Below the pieces are notes generated by a model. The model searched no databases. It saw only the letters and a program-made list of their open reading frames with translations, and had not been told where the DNA came from. A stretch of 37,771 nt of DNA from Okeania hirsuta. Lineage in GTDB: Bacteria > Cyanobacteriota > Cyanobacteriia > Cyanobacteriales > Microcoleaceae. Of the stretch, positions 1 to 8,404 are shown piece after piece (position 1 is the first letter of the stretch; the number at the start of each line of letters is the position of its first letter). A program made the position numbers and the translations under genes. Location: contig NZ_RCBY01000057.1 of the NCBI RefSeq assembly GCF_003838195.1, forward strand, positions 1 through 37,771, in the 5' to 3' direction.

Positions 1-134
1 GGTAGGTTGGGTTAAGCGGTAGCGCAACCCAACAGATATATATTGAAGAAGGAGTTAGGAGACAGGAGTCAGGAGACAGAATTCAGCTAGGGTAGGTTGG
101 GTTAAGCGGTAGCGCAACCCAACAGATATATATT
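1..134. repeat. 44 bp direct repeat carrying a hairpin, two copies
   Basis: Positions 1-44 and 91-134 are identical. Each copy holds an inverted repeat GTTGGGTT / AACCCAAC (6-13 with 26-33 in the first copy) around a GC-rich centre (AAGCGGTAGCGC). Between them lies a purine-rich stretch built from short GGAGACA/GGAGTCA words. This resembles the small palindromic repeats scattered between cyanobacterial genes. No coding potential is seen. The first copy starts at the window edge and may extend further. Confidence 0.8.
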
Positions 135-214
135 TTTGTTAGGTTTATCTTCCGGATAAGCTCGGCGAACATTCCTCAACTGAACCCACAGTATTAGTTA
201 GTCAAAAAAAACTG

Positions 215-750
215 ATGAAAAAACACAAAATAAGTCTGATTTTAACTGTTATATCCTGTGGAATTTTAATACTTTTATCTTTATTAAATACTCCCCCATC
301 TTTAGCTACCCAACAAGCAAGAATTTCTCAAATTATTGATGGAGATACTTTAGAAGTTACCATGTCACAATGTCGCATTCCTTGGGAAGGAAATTCACAA
401 CGATGTCGGCTACAACTTGCTTGTATTGATGGACCAGATTATCGAGATAGTCCGTTTTTTGAGGCTGCTAAAAGTAGACTTGAAACATTAATTCCTAGAG
501 GTACAATAGTATTAATAAACGATACAGGAAAGAGTAGTCATCAACGGATAGTTTCAGAAGTATTTAAAGATCATACTTCCATTAATTTACAACCAGCGAA
601 GGAAAAGCTTCCCTTTTCTGTAAACATCTAAATGATACTTGTCCTAGTTCAAAAACTGCTTATATTAATGCTCAAAATTCTGCCAAACAAGCAGGTTTAG
701 GTATCTGGAATTCTCGAAAACCTTGGCAAAAAGCCCGCACTTGTAATTAG
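215..750 (+). pseudogene. Thermonuclease-like (SNase family) secreted nuclease, frameshifted
   Basis: The first frame (215-631) starts with a hydrophobic signal segment (about residues 7-31, ending near LATQQA). It then shows the staphylococcal-nuclease hallmarks IIDGDTLEV (metal-binding Asp), a CRLQLACIDGPDY loop, and INLQ. That frame then goes out of phase. In another frame, downstream of about position 592, the sequence reads EGKASLFCKHLNDTCPSS, then AYINAQNSAKQAGLGIWN, and stops at 748-750. This is the normal C-terminal end of this family, so one frameshift near 590-600 splits an otherwise complete gene of about 178 codons. The catalytic-loop Glu found in most family members (IDxPE) is Asp here. 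Predicted role: exported Ca2+-dependent nuclease. It could be a true pseudogene or a sequencing error. No partner gene is evident, and hoxH starts 545 bp downstream. Confidence 0.75.
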
Positions 751-1064
751 AAGAAAACTGATAAACAAAGTAGAGGTAGCTTTGAGAAATAAATTTTATA
801 ATATTCTCAAAACCTAGTGCCACTACACAGAAGTTAAAAGTCGTAGGGGCGTTAACGATAGTTATGCGAAGCAAATGGCATTCGCCCTCAAAAATATTGA
901 TTGGTAAGGCTTTTAGAATTTTGTAACTGGTTAGTTATTTCTGCCATCCTACACTAGAGTTTAATTTAAGTAAGTTAGGTTTTGTTTCCTCAAGCAAAAC
1001 TACTAAAATTATTTTCTTGTTTCCTTTTTATCAAGGGCAAATTTTAACGCGAACCTAGTAGATA

Positions 1065-1168
1065 GACACAGCTAAAATGGTGCATTAGATTCAATTCAAA
1101 AGTCAAAAGTCAAAAGTCAAAAGTAAGAATTTTTAAGTTAAAAGCTAATGCACAGTTTTAGCTGTGTC
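1065..1168. repeat. Foldback element with 24 bp arms upstream of hoxH
   Basis: Arms at 1065-1088 and 1145-1168 are inverted copies matching at 22 of 24 bases. They enclose a heptamer array (AAAAGTC, about four copies, 1098-1125). Outside the arms, two similar stretches of about 35 bases (about 1000-1032 and 1174-1207, ACTACTAA...TTTCTTGTTTCC) form a flanking direct repeat, as if the foldback had been inserted with duplication of its target or arose with it. The remaining 751-1294 spacer holds no gene that I can recognise. Confidence 0.65.
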
Positions 1169-1294
1169 ACGCCACTACTAAGATTACTTTCTTGTTTCCT
1201 TTTCATCACATTAGTTACTTACTCACAAAAATAGCTTTGACAAATTTATCAAAATCTAGAGATTATTTATTTACTAAATGGAGAGAAATAAACT

Positions 1295-2722
1295 ATGTCT
1301 AAAACAATAGTCATCGACCCAGTAACTAGAATCGAAGGTCATGCCAAAATATCAGTAATATTAGATGATGCGGGAGAAGTATCCGACTGTAGATTTCATG
1401 TCGTAGAATATCGTGGCTTTGAAAAATTTTGTGAAGGGCGACCCTTTACAGAAATGGCAGGAATAACAGCTAGAATTTGTGGAATTTGCCCAGTAAGTCA
1501 TTTATTAGCTTCTGCTAAAACAGGGGATAAAATTCTCGCAGTGCAAGTTCCTTCCGCAGGAGAAAAATTGCGCCGAATGATGAATTTAGGGCAGTTAACT
1601 CAATCCCATGCTTTAAGTTTTTTCCATCTTAGTAGTCCTGATTTTCTATTAGGTTGGGATAGCGACCCAGCTAAACGAAATATCTTTGGTTTAATGGAGG
1701 AAAATCCAGATTTAGCTAGGGCAGGAATTCGACTTCGGCAGTTCGGTCAAACAGTCATAGAATTATTAGGAGCTAAAAAAATTCATGCTGCTTGGGCGGT
1801 ACCTGGTGGTGTACGTTCTCCCTTATCTGAAGAAGGGCGAAAATGGATAAAAAATCGTCTCTCAGAATCTTTTGAAACTACTAATATTGCTATTAGTTTG
1901 TTTAAGGGTTTATTAGACGATAAACTGAAAACTGAAGCCGAAGTTTTTGGTAAGTTTCCATCATTATTCATGGGATTAGTTGGCGCAAATGGTGACTGGG
2001 AACATTACGGCGGAAAGCTCAGGTTTACTGATAGTGAAGGTAATATTGTTGCTGATAATTTAAGCGAAGATAATTATCAGGAATTTTTAGGGGAAGCAGT
2101 GGAAAGTTGGTCTTATTTGAAGTTCCCTTATTACAAACCAATGGGTTATCCCGATGGAATTTATCGTGTCGGACCTCTTGCTCGTTTAAATGTTTGTTCT
2201 CAGATAGGTACAGAAAAAGCAGACCGAGAATTAAAAGAAATGCAAGAGCGGGTAGGTGGTGTTCCTACTTCTTCTTTCTTTTATCATTATGCTCGTTTGA
2301 TAGAAATTATTGCTTGTTTAGAAAGAATTGAACAATTGATAGATGACCCAGATATTGTTTCTCCTCGCACTCGCGCTACTGCTGGTATTAACTGTCTGGA
2401 AGGAGTGGGAGTTAGTGAAGCGCCAAGAGGTACTTTATTCCATCATTACAAAGTAGATGAAAATGGAATTATTCAGAAAGTAAATATGATTATTGCCACT
2501 GGTCAAAATAATCTGGCAATGAATCAAACTGTTACTCAAATAGCCAAACATTATATTCACAATAATCAAATTCCAGAAGGAATGTTAAACAGGGTTGAAG
2601 CAGGTATTCGAGCTTACGATCCTTGTCTCAGTTGTTCGACTCATGCAGCAGGTAAAATGCCATTACATATTCAATTAATTGCGGCAAATGGCAATATTTT
2701 AGATGAAGTTTATCGGAATTAA
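1295..2722 (+). CDS. hoxH: [NiFe] hydrogenase large subunit HoxH (bidirectional, NAD(P)-linked type)
   Basis: Large subunit of the cytoplasmic bidirectional [NiFe] hydrogenase, which holds the Ni-Fe(CN)2CO site and interconverts H2 with protons and electrons. Of its 475 residues, the N-terminal nickel-binding motif is [10 protein letters not shown] (Cys62, Cys65) and the C-terminal one is DPCLSCSTH (Cys444, Cys447, His450). The 25 residues after His450 are the tail expected to be removed by a HoxW-type protease during maturation, so the protein looks functional. The ATG is preceded by GGAGAG at 1280-1285. In cyanobacteria HoxH normally works with HoxY and the diaphorase HoxEFU. None of these lies in the 1.3 kb upstream, where only a broken nuclease and repeats are found, so the partners must be elsewhere. 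Downstream on the same strand follow ferredoxin, PAS and SpoIIE genes that may sense or modulate hydrogenase activity (inference). Confidence 0.96.
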   Translation: MSKTIVIDPVTRIEGHAKISVILDDAGEVSDCRFHVVEYRGFEKFCEGRPFTEMAGITARICGICPVSHLLASAKTGDKILAVQVPSAGEKLRRMMNLGQLTQSHALSFFHLSSPDFLLGWDSDPAKRNIFGLMEENPDLARAGIRLRQFGQTVIELLGAKKIHAAWAVPGGVRSPLSEEGRKWIKNRLSESFETTNIAISLFKGLLDDKLKTEAEVFGKFPSLFMGLVGANGDWEHYGGKLRFTDSEGNIVADNLSEDNYQEFLGEAVESWSYLKFPYYKPMGYPDGIYRVGPLARLNVCSQIGTEKADRELKEMQERVGGVPTSSFFYHYARLIEIIACLERIEQLIDDPDIVSPRTRATAGINCLEGVGVSEAPRGTLFHHYKVDENGIIQKVNMIIATGQNNLAMNQTVTQIAKHYIHNNQIPEGMLNRVEAGIRAYDPCLSCSTHAAGKMPLHIQLIAANGNILDEVYRN

Positions 2723-3485
2723 AAGAAGGAAGAAGGAAGAAGGAAGAAGGAAGAGGGAAGAAAATTATCGATATAAAATTAACATCCTAGAAGTATCAAT
2801 AGGGGTGAAAATTTCCAACTCCCCATCACCAAAAATATCTTCCTGTAAAACAAGGAATAAATCAGAAGGAAGAAGGAAGAAGAAAGAAAATTATTAATAT
2901 CAAATTAACTTCCAAGAAGTATTAGTAGGGGTGAAAATTTCCAACTCCCTATGGCAAAAAATATCTTTCTTTTTGTTTTTTCTTGATGGCAAAGATTGAC
3001 TTTTGACTTCACCTATATTCACCTGATTCTTAGATGTAGCTTATGGCAATTAAAAGAAGGAATAAGCAAGAAGGAAAAAAATTATCAATATAAAATTAGC
3101 ATCCAAGAAGTATCAGTAGAGGTAAAAATTTCCAACTTCCTATCGCCAAAAATACAACATATTCCTCCCATAAATAAGAAGTATAGAGATTAACAATTAA
3201 ATATTTGTAGTGTGGGCATCTTGCCCGCGATGGATGTATCTCACCCTTAGTGGAATCTGTTGTATCTTTCTTTTTGTTTTTTCTTGATGGCAAAGATTGA
3301 CTTTTGACTTCACCTATATTCACCTGATTCTTAGATGTAGCTTATGGCAATTAAAAGAAGGAATAAGCAAGAAGGAAAAAAATTATCAATATAAAATTAG
3401 CATCCAAGAAGTATCAGTAGAGGTAAAAATTTCCAACTTCCTATCGCCAAAAATATCTTCCTATTTGTTTTTTATTGAGAGTTAA
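2723..3485. repeat. Direct-repeat cluster downstream of hoxH
   Basis: Positions 2962-3154 and 3263-3455 are an identical 193 bp direct repeat (offset 301). A related core of about 75 bp (AAGAAGTATCAGTAGAGGT...TTCCAACTTCCTATCGCC) also occurs in more divergent form near 2764-2840 and 2888-2965, giving four copies. AAGAAGG/GGAAGAA runs separate some copies. The interposed 3155-3262 segment contains GGGCATCTTGCCC, a small palindrome. Translated in phase, three copies give a similar peptide containing VKISN and SPKI, but one copy is interrupted by a stop and no ribosome-binding site is seen. I therefore regard this as non-coding repeat DNA. The remaining 3486-3735 has no recognisable gene. Confidence 0.8.
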
Positions 3486-3735
3486 AATTGACTTTTGACT
3501 TTACCTATACTCACCTTCTTCACTGTTAAATTTTTGTCTTTATTCTCTTAACTCTTTCTGACCAACTATTTTTATACCAATTTGAAAAAAGAATGCTAGA
3601 CTTAGATGAAACTTCAATTATTAAGTAATTAATACAGGTAAAATAACCTTTTTGATAATTATTAACCAGTTGGTGTTAATTATTATTATGTTTAGTTCTC
3701 CCCTACTCCCCCACTCCCCTACTCAAGAATGAACT

Positions 3736-4002
3736 ATGAAAAAAGAAAATTTATATCTTTGTATGGGTTCTGCTTGTCATCAACTAGGAGTTTATGAAGT
3801 ATTGCCCAAACTTCAAAGTATGATTAGCGAATATCACCTAGAAGACAAAATAGAATTAAAAGGTTCATTTTGTTTAGAATCTTGTAGTGATGGAATTGTA
3901 ATGAAATACAAAAACCAAGTATTCATCAAAATTAACCCCGAAAATATCGAACAAAAATTCCAAGCAGAAATCTTACCCACTATCAATAAACCAAAGGAGT
4001 AA
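3736..4002 (+). CDS. Thioredoxin-like [2Fe-2S] ferredoxin (NuoE/HoxE C-terminal-domain type)
   Basis: An 88-residue single-domain protein with the four-cysteine pattern of thioredoxin-fold [2Fe-2S] ferredoxins: C-x4-C at Cys9/Cys14 (CMGSAC) and C-x3-C at Cys46/Cys50 (CLESC). It corresponds to the C-terminal cluster domain of NuoE/HoxE subunits without the N-terminal helical bundle. It should be a cytoplasmic one-electron carrier. Its stop is six bases before the TTG start of the PAS gene, and AAGGAG (3994-3999) at its end serves that next gene, so the two are almost certainly co-translated. In anaerobic Firmicutes, small ferredoxins of this type sit beside PAS-containing [FeFe] hydrogenases and SpoIIE phosphatases, which matches the gene order here. 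The redox partner is unknown. HoxH/HoxY or the PAS protein are candidates by position only. Confidence 0.85.
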   Translation: MKKENLYLCMGSACHQLGVYEVLPKLQSMISEYHLEDKIELKGSFCLESCSDGIVMKYKNQVFIKINPENIEQKFQAEILPTINKPKE

Positions 4003-4008
4003 ATTATT

Positions 4009-4536
4009 TTGACTAACGAAAAAAATCTCTGGCAAATCCTCTGGGAATATGACCCCAATGGCTTAATTGTTGTTGACACCCAGATGAATATTACTCTAGT
4101 TAATCCAGCATTTTGTAAAATGTTTAATGTCAACCAAACAGAGATTATTGGTCAACCAGCATCTATAGTTTTAGAAGATTTAGCAGACTTTCAAAAAGTC
4201 TGGGAAAAAGATGAAGTAATTCGAGGAAAAGAAAAAAAATATAAACCTGAAAATCAAGCAAATTCTGAAGCAGATATTGTATATGTCAAAGAAGTAATTT
4301 TTCCCATTCGCGACCAAAATTTAATTGCTTGTATTATGGTTGATATTACCTATGAATGGCAACGAAAACAAGAAATGATTAATCTGAGAAACGAAACAGT
4401 TAGTAAAGTAAATGAAGTAGTCGATCATCAGATGAAAGTAGTGCAAGAAATTGCTGGTTTATTAGGAGAAACAACTGCTGAAACAAAAGTCAGTTTATTA
4501 AAAATTATCAAAATGGTAAATCAAGAGACTCTCTAA
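4009..4536 (+). CDS. Stand-alone PAS-domain protein with a hydrogenase-associated C-terminal helix
   Basis: A 175-residue cytoplasmic protein. Residues about 7-115 form a PAS fold (WEYDPNGLIVVDTQMNITLV, then NPAFCKMFNVNQTEIIGQPA, ending IACIMVDITYEW). Residues about 120-175 form a charged helix containing QEIAGLLGETTAETK (146-160). From memory of the family, this last motif is typical of the C-terminal end of PAS-bearing sensory [FeFe] hydrogenases (HydS/HfsB type) in Firmicutes. Here it is found without any hydrogenase domain. The start is TTG with AAGGAG at 3994-3999; no ATG lies close enough. There is no histidine kinase or GGDEF domain, so it should act through protein contact, perhaps with the ferredoxin upstream or the SpoIIE phosphatase downstream (inference). 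The ligand or cofactor is unknown. Confidence 0.8.
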   Translation: MTNEKNLWQILWEYDPNGLIVVDTQMNITLVNPAFCKMFNVNQTEIIGQPASIVLEDLADFQKVWEKDEVIRGKEKKYKPENQANSEADIVYVKEVIFPIRDQNLIACIMVDITYEWQRKQEMINLRNETVSKVNEVVDHQMKVVQEIAGLLGETTAETKVSLLKIIKMVNQETL

Positions 4537-5173
4537 TCAGGCAACAGGCAACAGGCAACAGGCAACAGTGTTATTATCCACATAAGTCCTAACCAACTCA
4601 TTCTTTGCTATAACATCTCCAGTTTAATATTAATTATGTCTGTGAAAATGGGTAATAAATAATTGATAATAAGCTGATAGCTGACCGAAAAATTTGGGTA
4701 GTTACGCCTCCTCTTTTAACAAGATAAAAAAAGAAGATTCCGTATTTCAACTCTCCTTATTGTACAGGTACTGGTAACTGATTGATATATATAGCAATCC
4801 TAAATCATTTGTGATAATTTTATCAAAATAATTGGGTCGCGCAACCCTGCCTTTAAGGCGAAATATTTTTGGAGAGTTGCTCAAATACCCGTTACAAAAA
4901 TAACTTCTGACTTCTGACTTCGTTAATGCTTAGGTGTTTCTTCCATATCTGTTCCCTGTTCCCTTTTCCCTGTTACCGAATAATTAATAATTAATAATTA
5001 AATAATTCTGGTTTAAAGCCTCCTCTTTTAAGGGAAAAAAAAAGAAAATATTCCTGATATTCAATTCCGTAACGGTTTTAACCAGAGGTAATTATCAATT
5101 ATCCATTATCCATTAATGAACTATTCCCTGCTCCCTATTCCCTATTCCCACAACTCAAATAAGATTGATATAA
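4537..5173. repeat. Spacer with heptamer array and two copies of a dispersed intergenic repeat
   Basis: After the PAS stop comes a heptamer array (CAACAGG, about four copies, 4539-4568). Two copies of a dispersed element follow, at about 4683-4759 and 4974-5092. Each carries ACCGAA, then GCCTCCTCTTTTAA, an A-rich stretch and a pyrimidine/purine end. Related copies occur at 6699-6800 and, inverted, at 15605-15690 and 15911-15950. Between them is a TTAATAA heptamer run (4980-5002). No gene is visible, so the SpoIIE gene may have its own promoter despite being in line with the PAS gene. Confidence 0.65.
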
Positions 5174-6337
5174 ATGGAAAATTTTTTAGATATTTACAAT
5201 TTTAGTCTCAATAAAAAAGGCGAAGAATTATGTGGCGACCAAGTTAAATTCCGCAAAGTCGAAAATAAAACTATTATCGTTTTGTCTGATGGTTTAGGCA
5301 GTGGTGTAAAAGCTAATATTCTAGCCACTTTAACCACAGAAATTTTGATTAATATGTTGAATAATGATGACGTTTCTTTAGAAGATGTAATTGAAACAGT
5401 CATCGGTACTTTACCTATTTGTCAAGTTAGAAAAATTGCCTATGCTACCTTTACCGTAATTCAAATTAATCCCAAAAATAATAACTTTCTAGTAATTAAC
5501 TTTGATAACCCTCCCGTTTTATATTTTAAAAAAGGTAAATTATTTCAGTTAGAAAACAAAACAGAAAAAATATTAGATAAAAAAATTACTTTCTCTGAAG
5601 GTAAGCTAGAAAAAGGCGATTTCTTAGGAGCTATTAGTGACGGAGTTTTGTACGCGGGTTTAGGAGTTAGTTTAAATTTTGGTTGGGGTTGGGATAATAT
5701 TGCTAAATATATCGAATCTTTATTTATAAATCATACTCATACTGCTAGAAATATTGTTCAAAATGTCATTAAAAAAACTCATAATCTCTATGGAGGCAAA
5801 ATTGGAGATGATGCCTCTTTCGTTGGAATTTATGTGCGAAAGAAAAATCCAGTAATGATATTTACAGGTCCGCCCCTAGATGAAAATAGAGATTTTGAAT
5901 ATGTAGAAAAATTATTAAATTTTCGCGGTCGGAGAGTTGTTTGTGGCGGAACAACTGGAAATATTGTGGCAAATTTTCTGGGAGAAACTATTGAAATGGA
6001 TATTACGACGATGACTAAAGAAATGCCACCCATAGGTAAATTAAGTGGAATAGATTTAGTGACCGAAGGAATTTTAACTATTTCCAAATGTACAGAGATT
6101 TTGAAAAAGTCTAATTGCGATATTGGCAGGTTGCCTTCAGGAAAAAATGGTGCGGTGATGTTGGCAGAAGAAATATTAGAAGCAGATTCAATTTTATTTT
6201 TAGTAGGGCAAAAAATTAATGAATTTTATCAAAATCCTTTATTACCAAAAAATATTTCGATTCGTCGTAATTTAATAGAAGACTTAGTTCAATATTTGCG
6301 GAAAAAACAGAAAGAAGTAACTATAGAATATTGTTGA
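5174..6337 (+). CDS. SpoIIE-type PP2C serine/threonine phosphatase with a hydrogenase-cluster-type C-terminal domain
   Basis: A 387-residue protein. The N-terminal half (about 1-225) is a PPM/PP2C domain of the SpoIIE class with the metal-binding acidic motifs IIVLSDGLGSGVKA, LGAISDGVLYAGLG and GKIGDDASFVGIYV. The C-terminal part (about 226-387) has VMIFTGPPLDENRDFEYVEK, VVCGGTTGNIVA and GIDLVTEGILT. From memory, this two-part architecture is that of SpoIIE proteins encoded next to [FeFe] hydrogenases in Clostridia and Thermoanaerobacter relatives; it differs from stress-response SpoIIE proteins, which carry GAF or receiver domains. Metal-binding aspartates appear to be present, so it should be active on phosphoserine/threonine. 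Its substrate is unknown and no anti-sigma kinase or antagonist gene lies nearby. It is separated from the PAS gene by 637 bp of repeats, and no clear ribosome-binding site is seen before the ATG. A link with HoxH regulation is inference. Confidence 0.88.
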   Translation: MENFLDIYNFSLNKKGEELCGDQVKFRKVENKTIIVLSDGLGSGVKANILATLTTEILINMLNNDDVSLEDVIETVIGTLPICQVRKIAYATFTVIQINPKNNNFLVINFDNPPVLYFKKGKLFQLENKTEKILDKKITFSEGKLEKGDFLGAISDGVLYAGLGVSLNFGWGWDNIAKYIESLFINHTHTARNIVQNVIKKTHNLYGGKIGDDASFVGIYVRKKNPVMIFTGPPLDENRDFEYVEKLLNFRGRRVVCGGTTGNIVANFLGETIEMDITTMTKEMPPIGKLSGIDLVTEGILTISKCTEILKKSNCDIGRLPSGKNGAVMLAEEILEADSILFLVGQKINEFYQNPLLPKNISIRRNLIEDLVQYLRKKQKEVTIEYC

Positions 6338-6964
6338 AACTAAGAAGTAATATCAAGTCTGGTAGCATCAGTCTTTTCAGGTAAAGGCAAGGAATAAGGA
6401 AGAGGGAGGAAGGCTTAAAAGTTGGAAAAAAAACTTACATTTCCTCTAGATATTCACGCTTAGGTTTACACAAACAATAAGTGTTTAAACATGAATTACC
6501 TAATCTTATTCTCTGTAATTTTTACAGCATCAGCTTTTTAGCTTGAGAGTATGTGTAATTAATTTTGTATGACTACTTACCAGCGGACATGATATAATAT
6601 CAATTATCAGTTATAGTTAAAACTTTTACTTGTAATGTTTTGAAGTTTCTTAGCTGTCCTAATTTTAATGCGTATAAAAATCATGTAGATTTTATATTCC
6701 CTTTTACCGAAAAATTGTGATATAAAGCCTCCCCTTTTAAGGGGATAAAAATAAAAAATTTCCTTTGAGTCAATCAATTCCGTTTTAAAGGAGAGGTAAT
6801 TCTAAATTCTTAATTCTAAATTATTAATTATTGAACTATTGCCTTTGACAAAAATTATATATATGGCTTAAATGTTGAACACCTTATTTCACAATTTAAC
6901 AATTAAGATTCATAATTGAAAAAGCTGTAATTAGTAAAATCAATAATCAAGAGGAGTTAGAAAT
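6338..6964. repeat. Spacer with a copy of the dispersed GCCTCC repeat
   Basis: Positions about 6699-6800 hold a well-preserved copy of the dispersed element (ACCGAAAAATTGTGATATAAAGCCTCCCC, A-rich middle, then CCGTTTTAAAGGAGAGGTAATT). The rest is AT-rich and shows no gene or RNA that I can recognise. GAGGAG at 6951-6956 is the ribosome-binding site of the next gene. Confidence 0.6.
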
Positions 6965-7546
6965 ATGGCAGCAAAAAAAATTCTGATGCTGGTAGGCGAC
7001 TATGTAGAAGACTATGAAGTAATGGTACCTTTTCAAGCATTACAAATGGTCGGTCATACTGTACACGCTGTTTGCCCTGACAAAACTTCCGGTCAAAGTA
7101 TCAAAACTGCTATTCACGACTTTGAAGGCGACCAGACCTATAGCGAAAAACCAGGTCACAACTTTACTTTAAATGCTACCTTCGATGACATAGACCCTGC
7201 TGAGTACGATGCTCTAGTCATTCCTGGTGGTCGCGCTCCAGAATATATTCGTCTCAATGACAAAATTTTGAAAATATGTCACCACTTTGCCGAGAATCAC
7301 AAAGCGATCGCTTCTATTTGTCATGGTTTACAAGTGCTAGCTGCTGCTGGCGTTTTAGAAGGAAAGCGTTGTACTGCTTATCCAGCTTGTAGTCCTGATG
7401 TTTTGAGGGCAGGTGGTAAATATGTAGAAGTGGCTGTAGACCAAGTAGTAGTTGATGGTAACTTAGTTACAGCTCCTGCCTGGCCTGCTCATCCCCAATG
7501 GTTAGCAGCATTTTTGCAAGTTTTGGGAACTAAGATCGAACATTAG
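6965..7546 (+). CDS. DJ-1/PfpI family protein (glutamine amidotransferase-like fold)
   Basis: A 193-residue single-domain protein of the DJ-1/PfpI superfamily. The nucleophile elbow is SICHG (Cys119-His120). The conserved acidic segment YVEDYE lies near residues 13-18, and VIPGG precedes the elbow as in the family. Members act as cysteine peptidases, glyoxalases/deglycases or stress proteins. The exact activity cannot be told from sequence, although the Cys-His pair suggests a catalytic protein. The ATG has a good ribosome-binding site (GAGGAG, spacing eight). It is on the same strand as the SpoIIE gene but 627 bp away, so it is probably transcribed separately. It contains a HIP1 site. Confidence 0.9.
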   Translation: MAAKKILMLVGDYVEDYEVMVPFQALQMVGHTVHAVCPDKTSGQSIKTAIHDFEGDQTYSEKPGHNFTLNATFDDIDPAEYDALVIPGGRAPEYIRLNDKILKICHHFAENHKAIASICHGLQVLAAAGVLEGKRCTAYPACSPDVLRAGGKYVEVAVDQVVVDGNLVTAPAWPAHPQWLAAFLQVLGTKIEH

Positions 7547-8219
7547 AAAATAGTAACTATCTTATATCAAATCCGGTTAAACAGTTATAGATTGGTAGTC
7601 TTTAGGAGTCAGTCCTCAGTCCTCAGTCCTCAGCTAGAGTAGCTGTCGGTAGGGCGACGTACAGGAGGAGAGAGAATCACTTTGATGAGCGTAGTTATGA
7701 GGATTGGATATTTTTTTTATGTCCAATTCCCCCGGATTTGAGATCAAACCACAGAAGAGTTTAAAACATGAAACGTCCTAGTTCTGTTTAATATCCAGTC
7801 TCATTAATTAGCCATAATAAATAGCCATAATAAAAATGTTCTTCTCTTGAGAGAGAATATTTTTTCGGTGCGGAATGCTGCGCAAACAAAATTTCCATTG
7901 TTTTCTACTCCCTAGAGATGTTGCATGCAACCTCCCTGCCCCTAAATTTTTCCGAAGTGGTTATTCAAACAGACATTAGAGTTGTCGCTAAATAAAGGGA
8001 AAAAATCACTCTAACCTAGACAGAGCAATAATTCCCAGCATTTTTGCCATCCAATAACTACAATCCTTACAGAACAAGGTTTTTGGGGAATTTTTAAGTT
8101 ATAAAGCGACAAGTCTATTATAGTCAGATTTTTTCTTTTAGCGCTGAAAATAATATCCAATACTCTTTGAGCGATTCAACAAAAATGCTAGTCACAAAAC
8201 AATGATTTAGGAAAAATTA
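7547..8219. repeat. Gene-free spacer with a heptamer array and a 63 bp repeat shared with the far end
   Basis: A heptamer array (AGTCCTC, about three copies) lies near 7606-7632. Positions 8058-8120 are identical over 63 bases to 36470-36532, beside an IS4-family remnant, so this is probably an orphan insertion-sequence end or a small non-autonomous derivative. I see no gene elsewhere in the stretch. Confidence 0.7.
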
Positions 8220-8262
8220 CCTTTTGATAGGGTTTACCAGTTTTTCACACCCTATCAAAAGG
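8220..8262 (-). terminator. Hairpin terminator downstream of sigA
   Basis: A perfect 14 bp inverted repeat, CCTTTTGATAGGGT (8220-8233) and its complement (8249-8262), with a 15-base loop. On the minus strand it lies about 140 bases after the sigA stop and is followed by GTAATTTTTCC, a short T run. This fits an intrinsic terminator, though the U tract is imperfect. Confidence 0.6.
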
Positions 8263-8404
8263 AACAATTATATTTGATCTCTTAACAAATTGAGTATCTC
8301 TACTTTGACTAATAGTATCTAGCTGACTTCTACTACTTACAATTTCTGTAGTAACAGAACTCAGAAAACTAAGTAATAGAGAACCAACTAACTTCCTAAC
8401 TTCT

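Noticed and set aside
2703-3485. Three small open frames of 62-65 codons with a shared peptide in the repeats after hoxH
   Set aside because: They come from direct repeats, lack ribosome-binding sites, one related copy has a stop, and composition is that of purine-rich repeat DNA.
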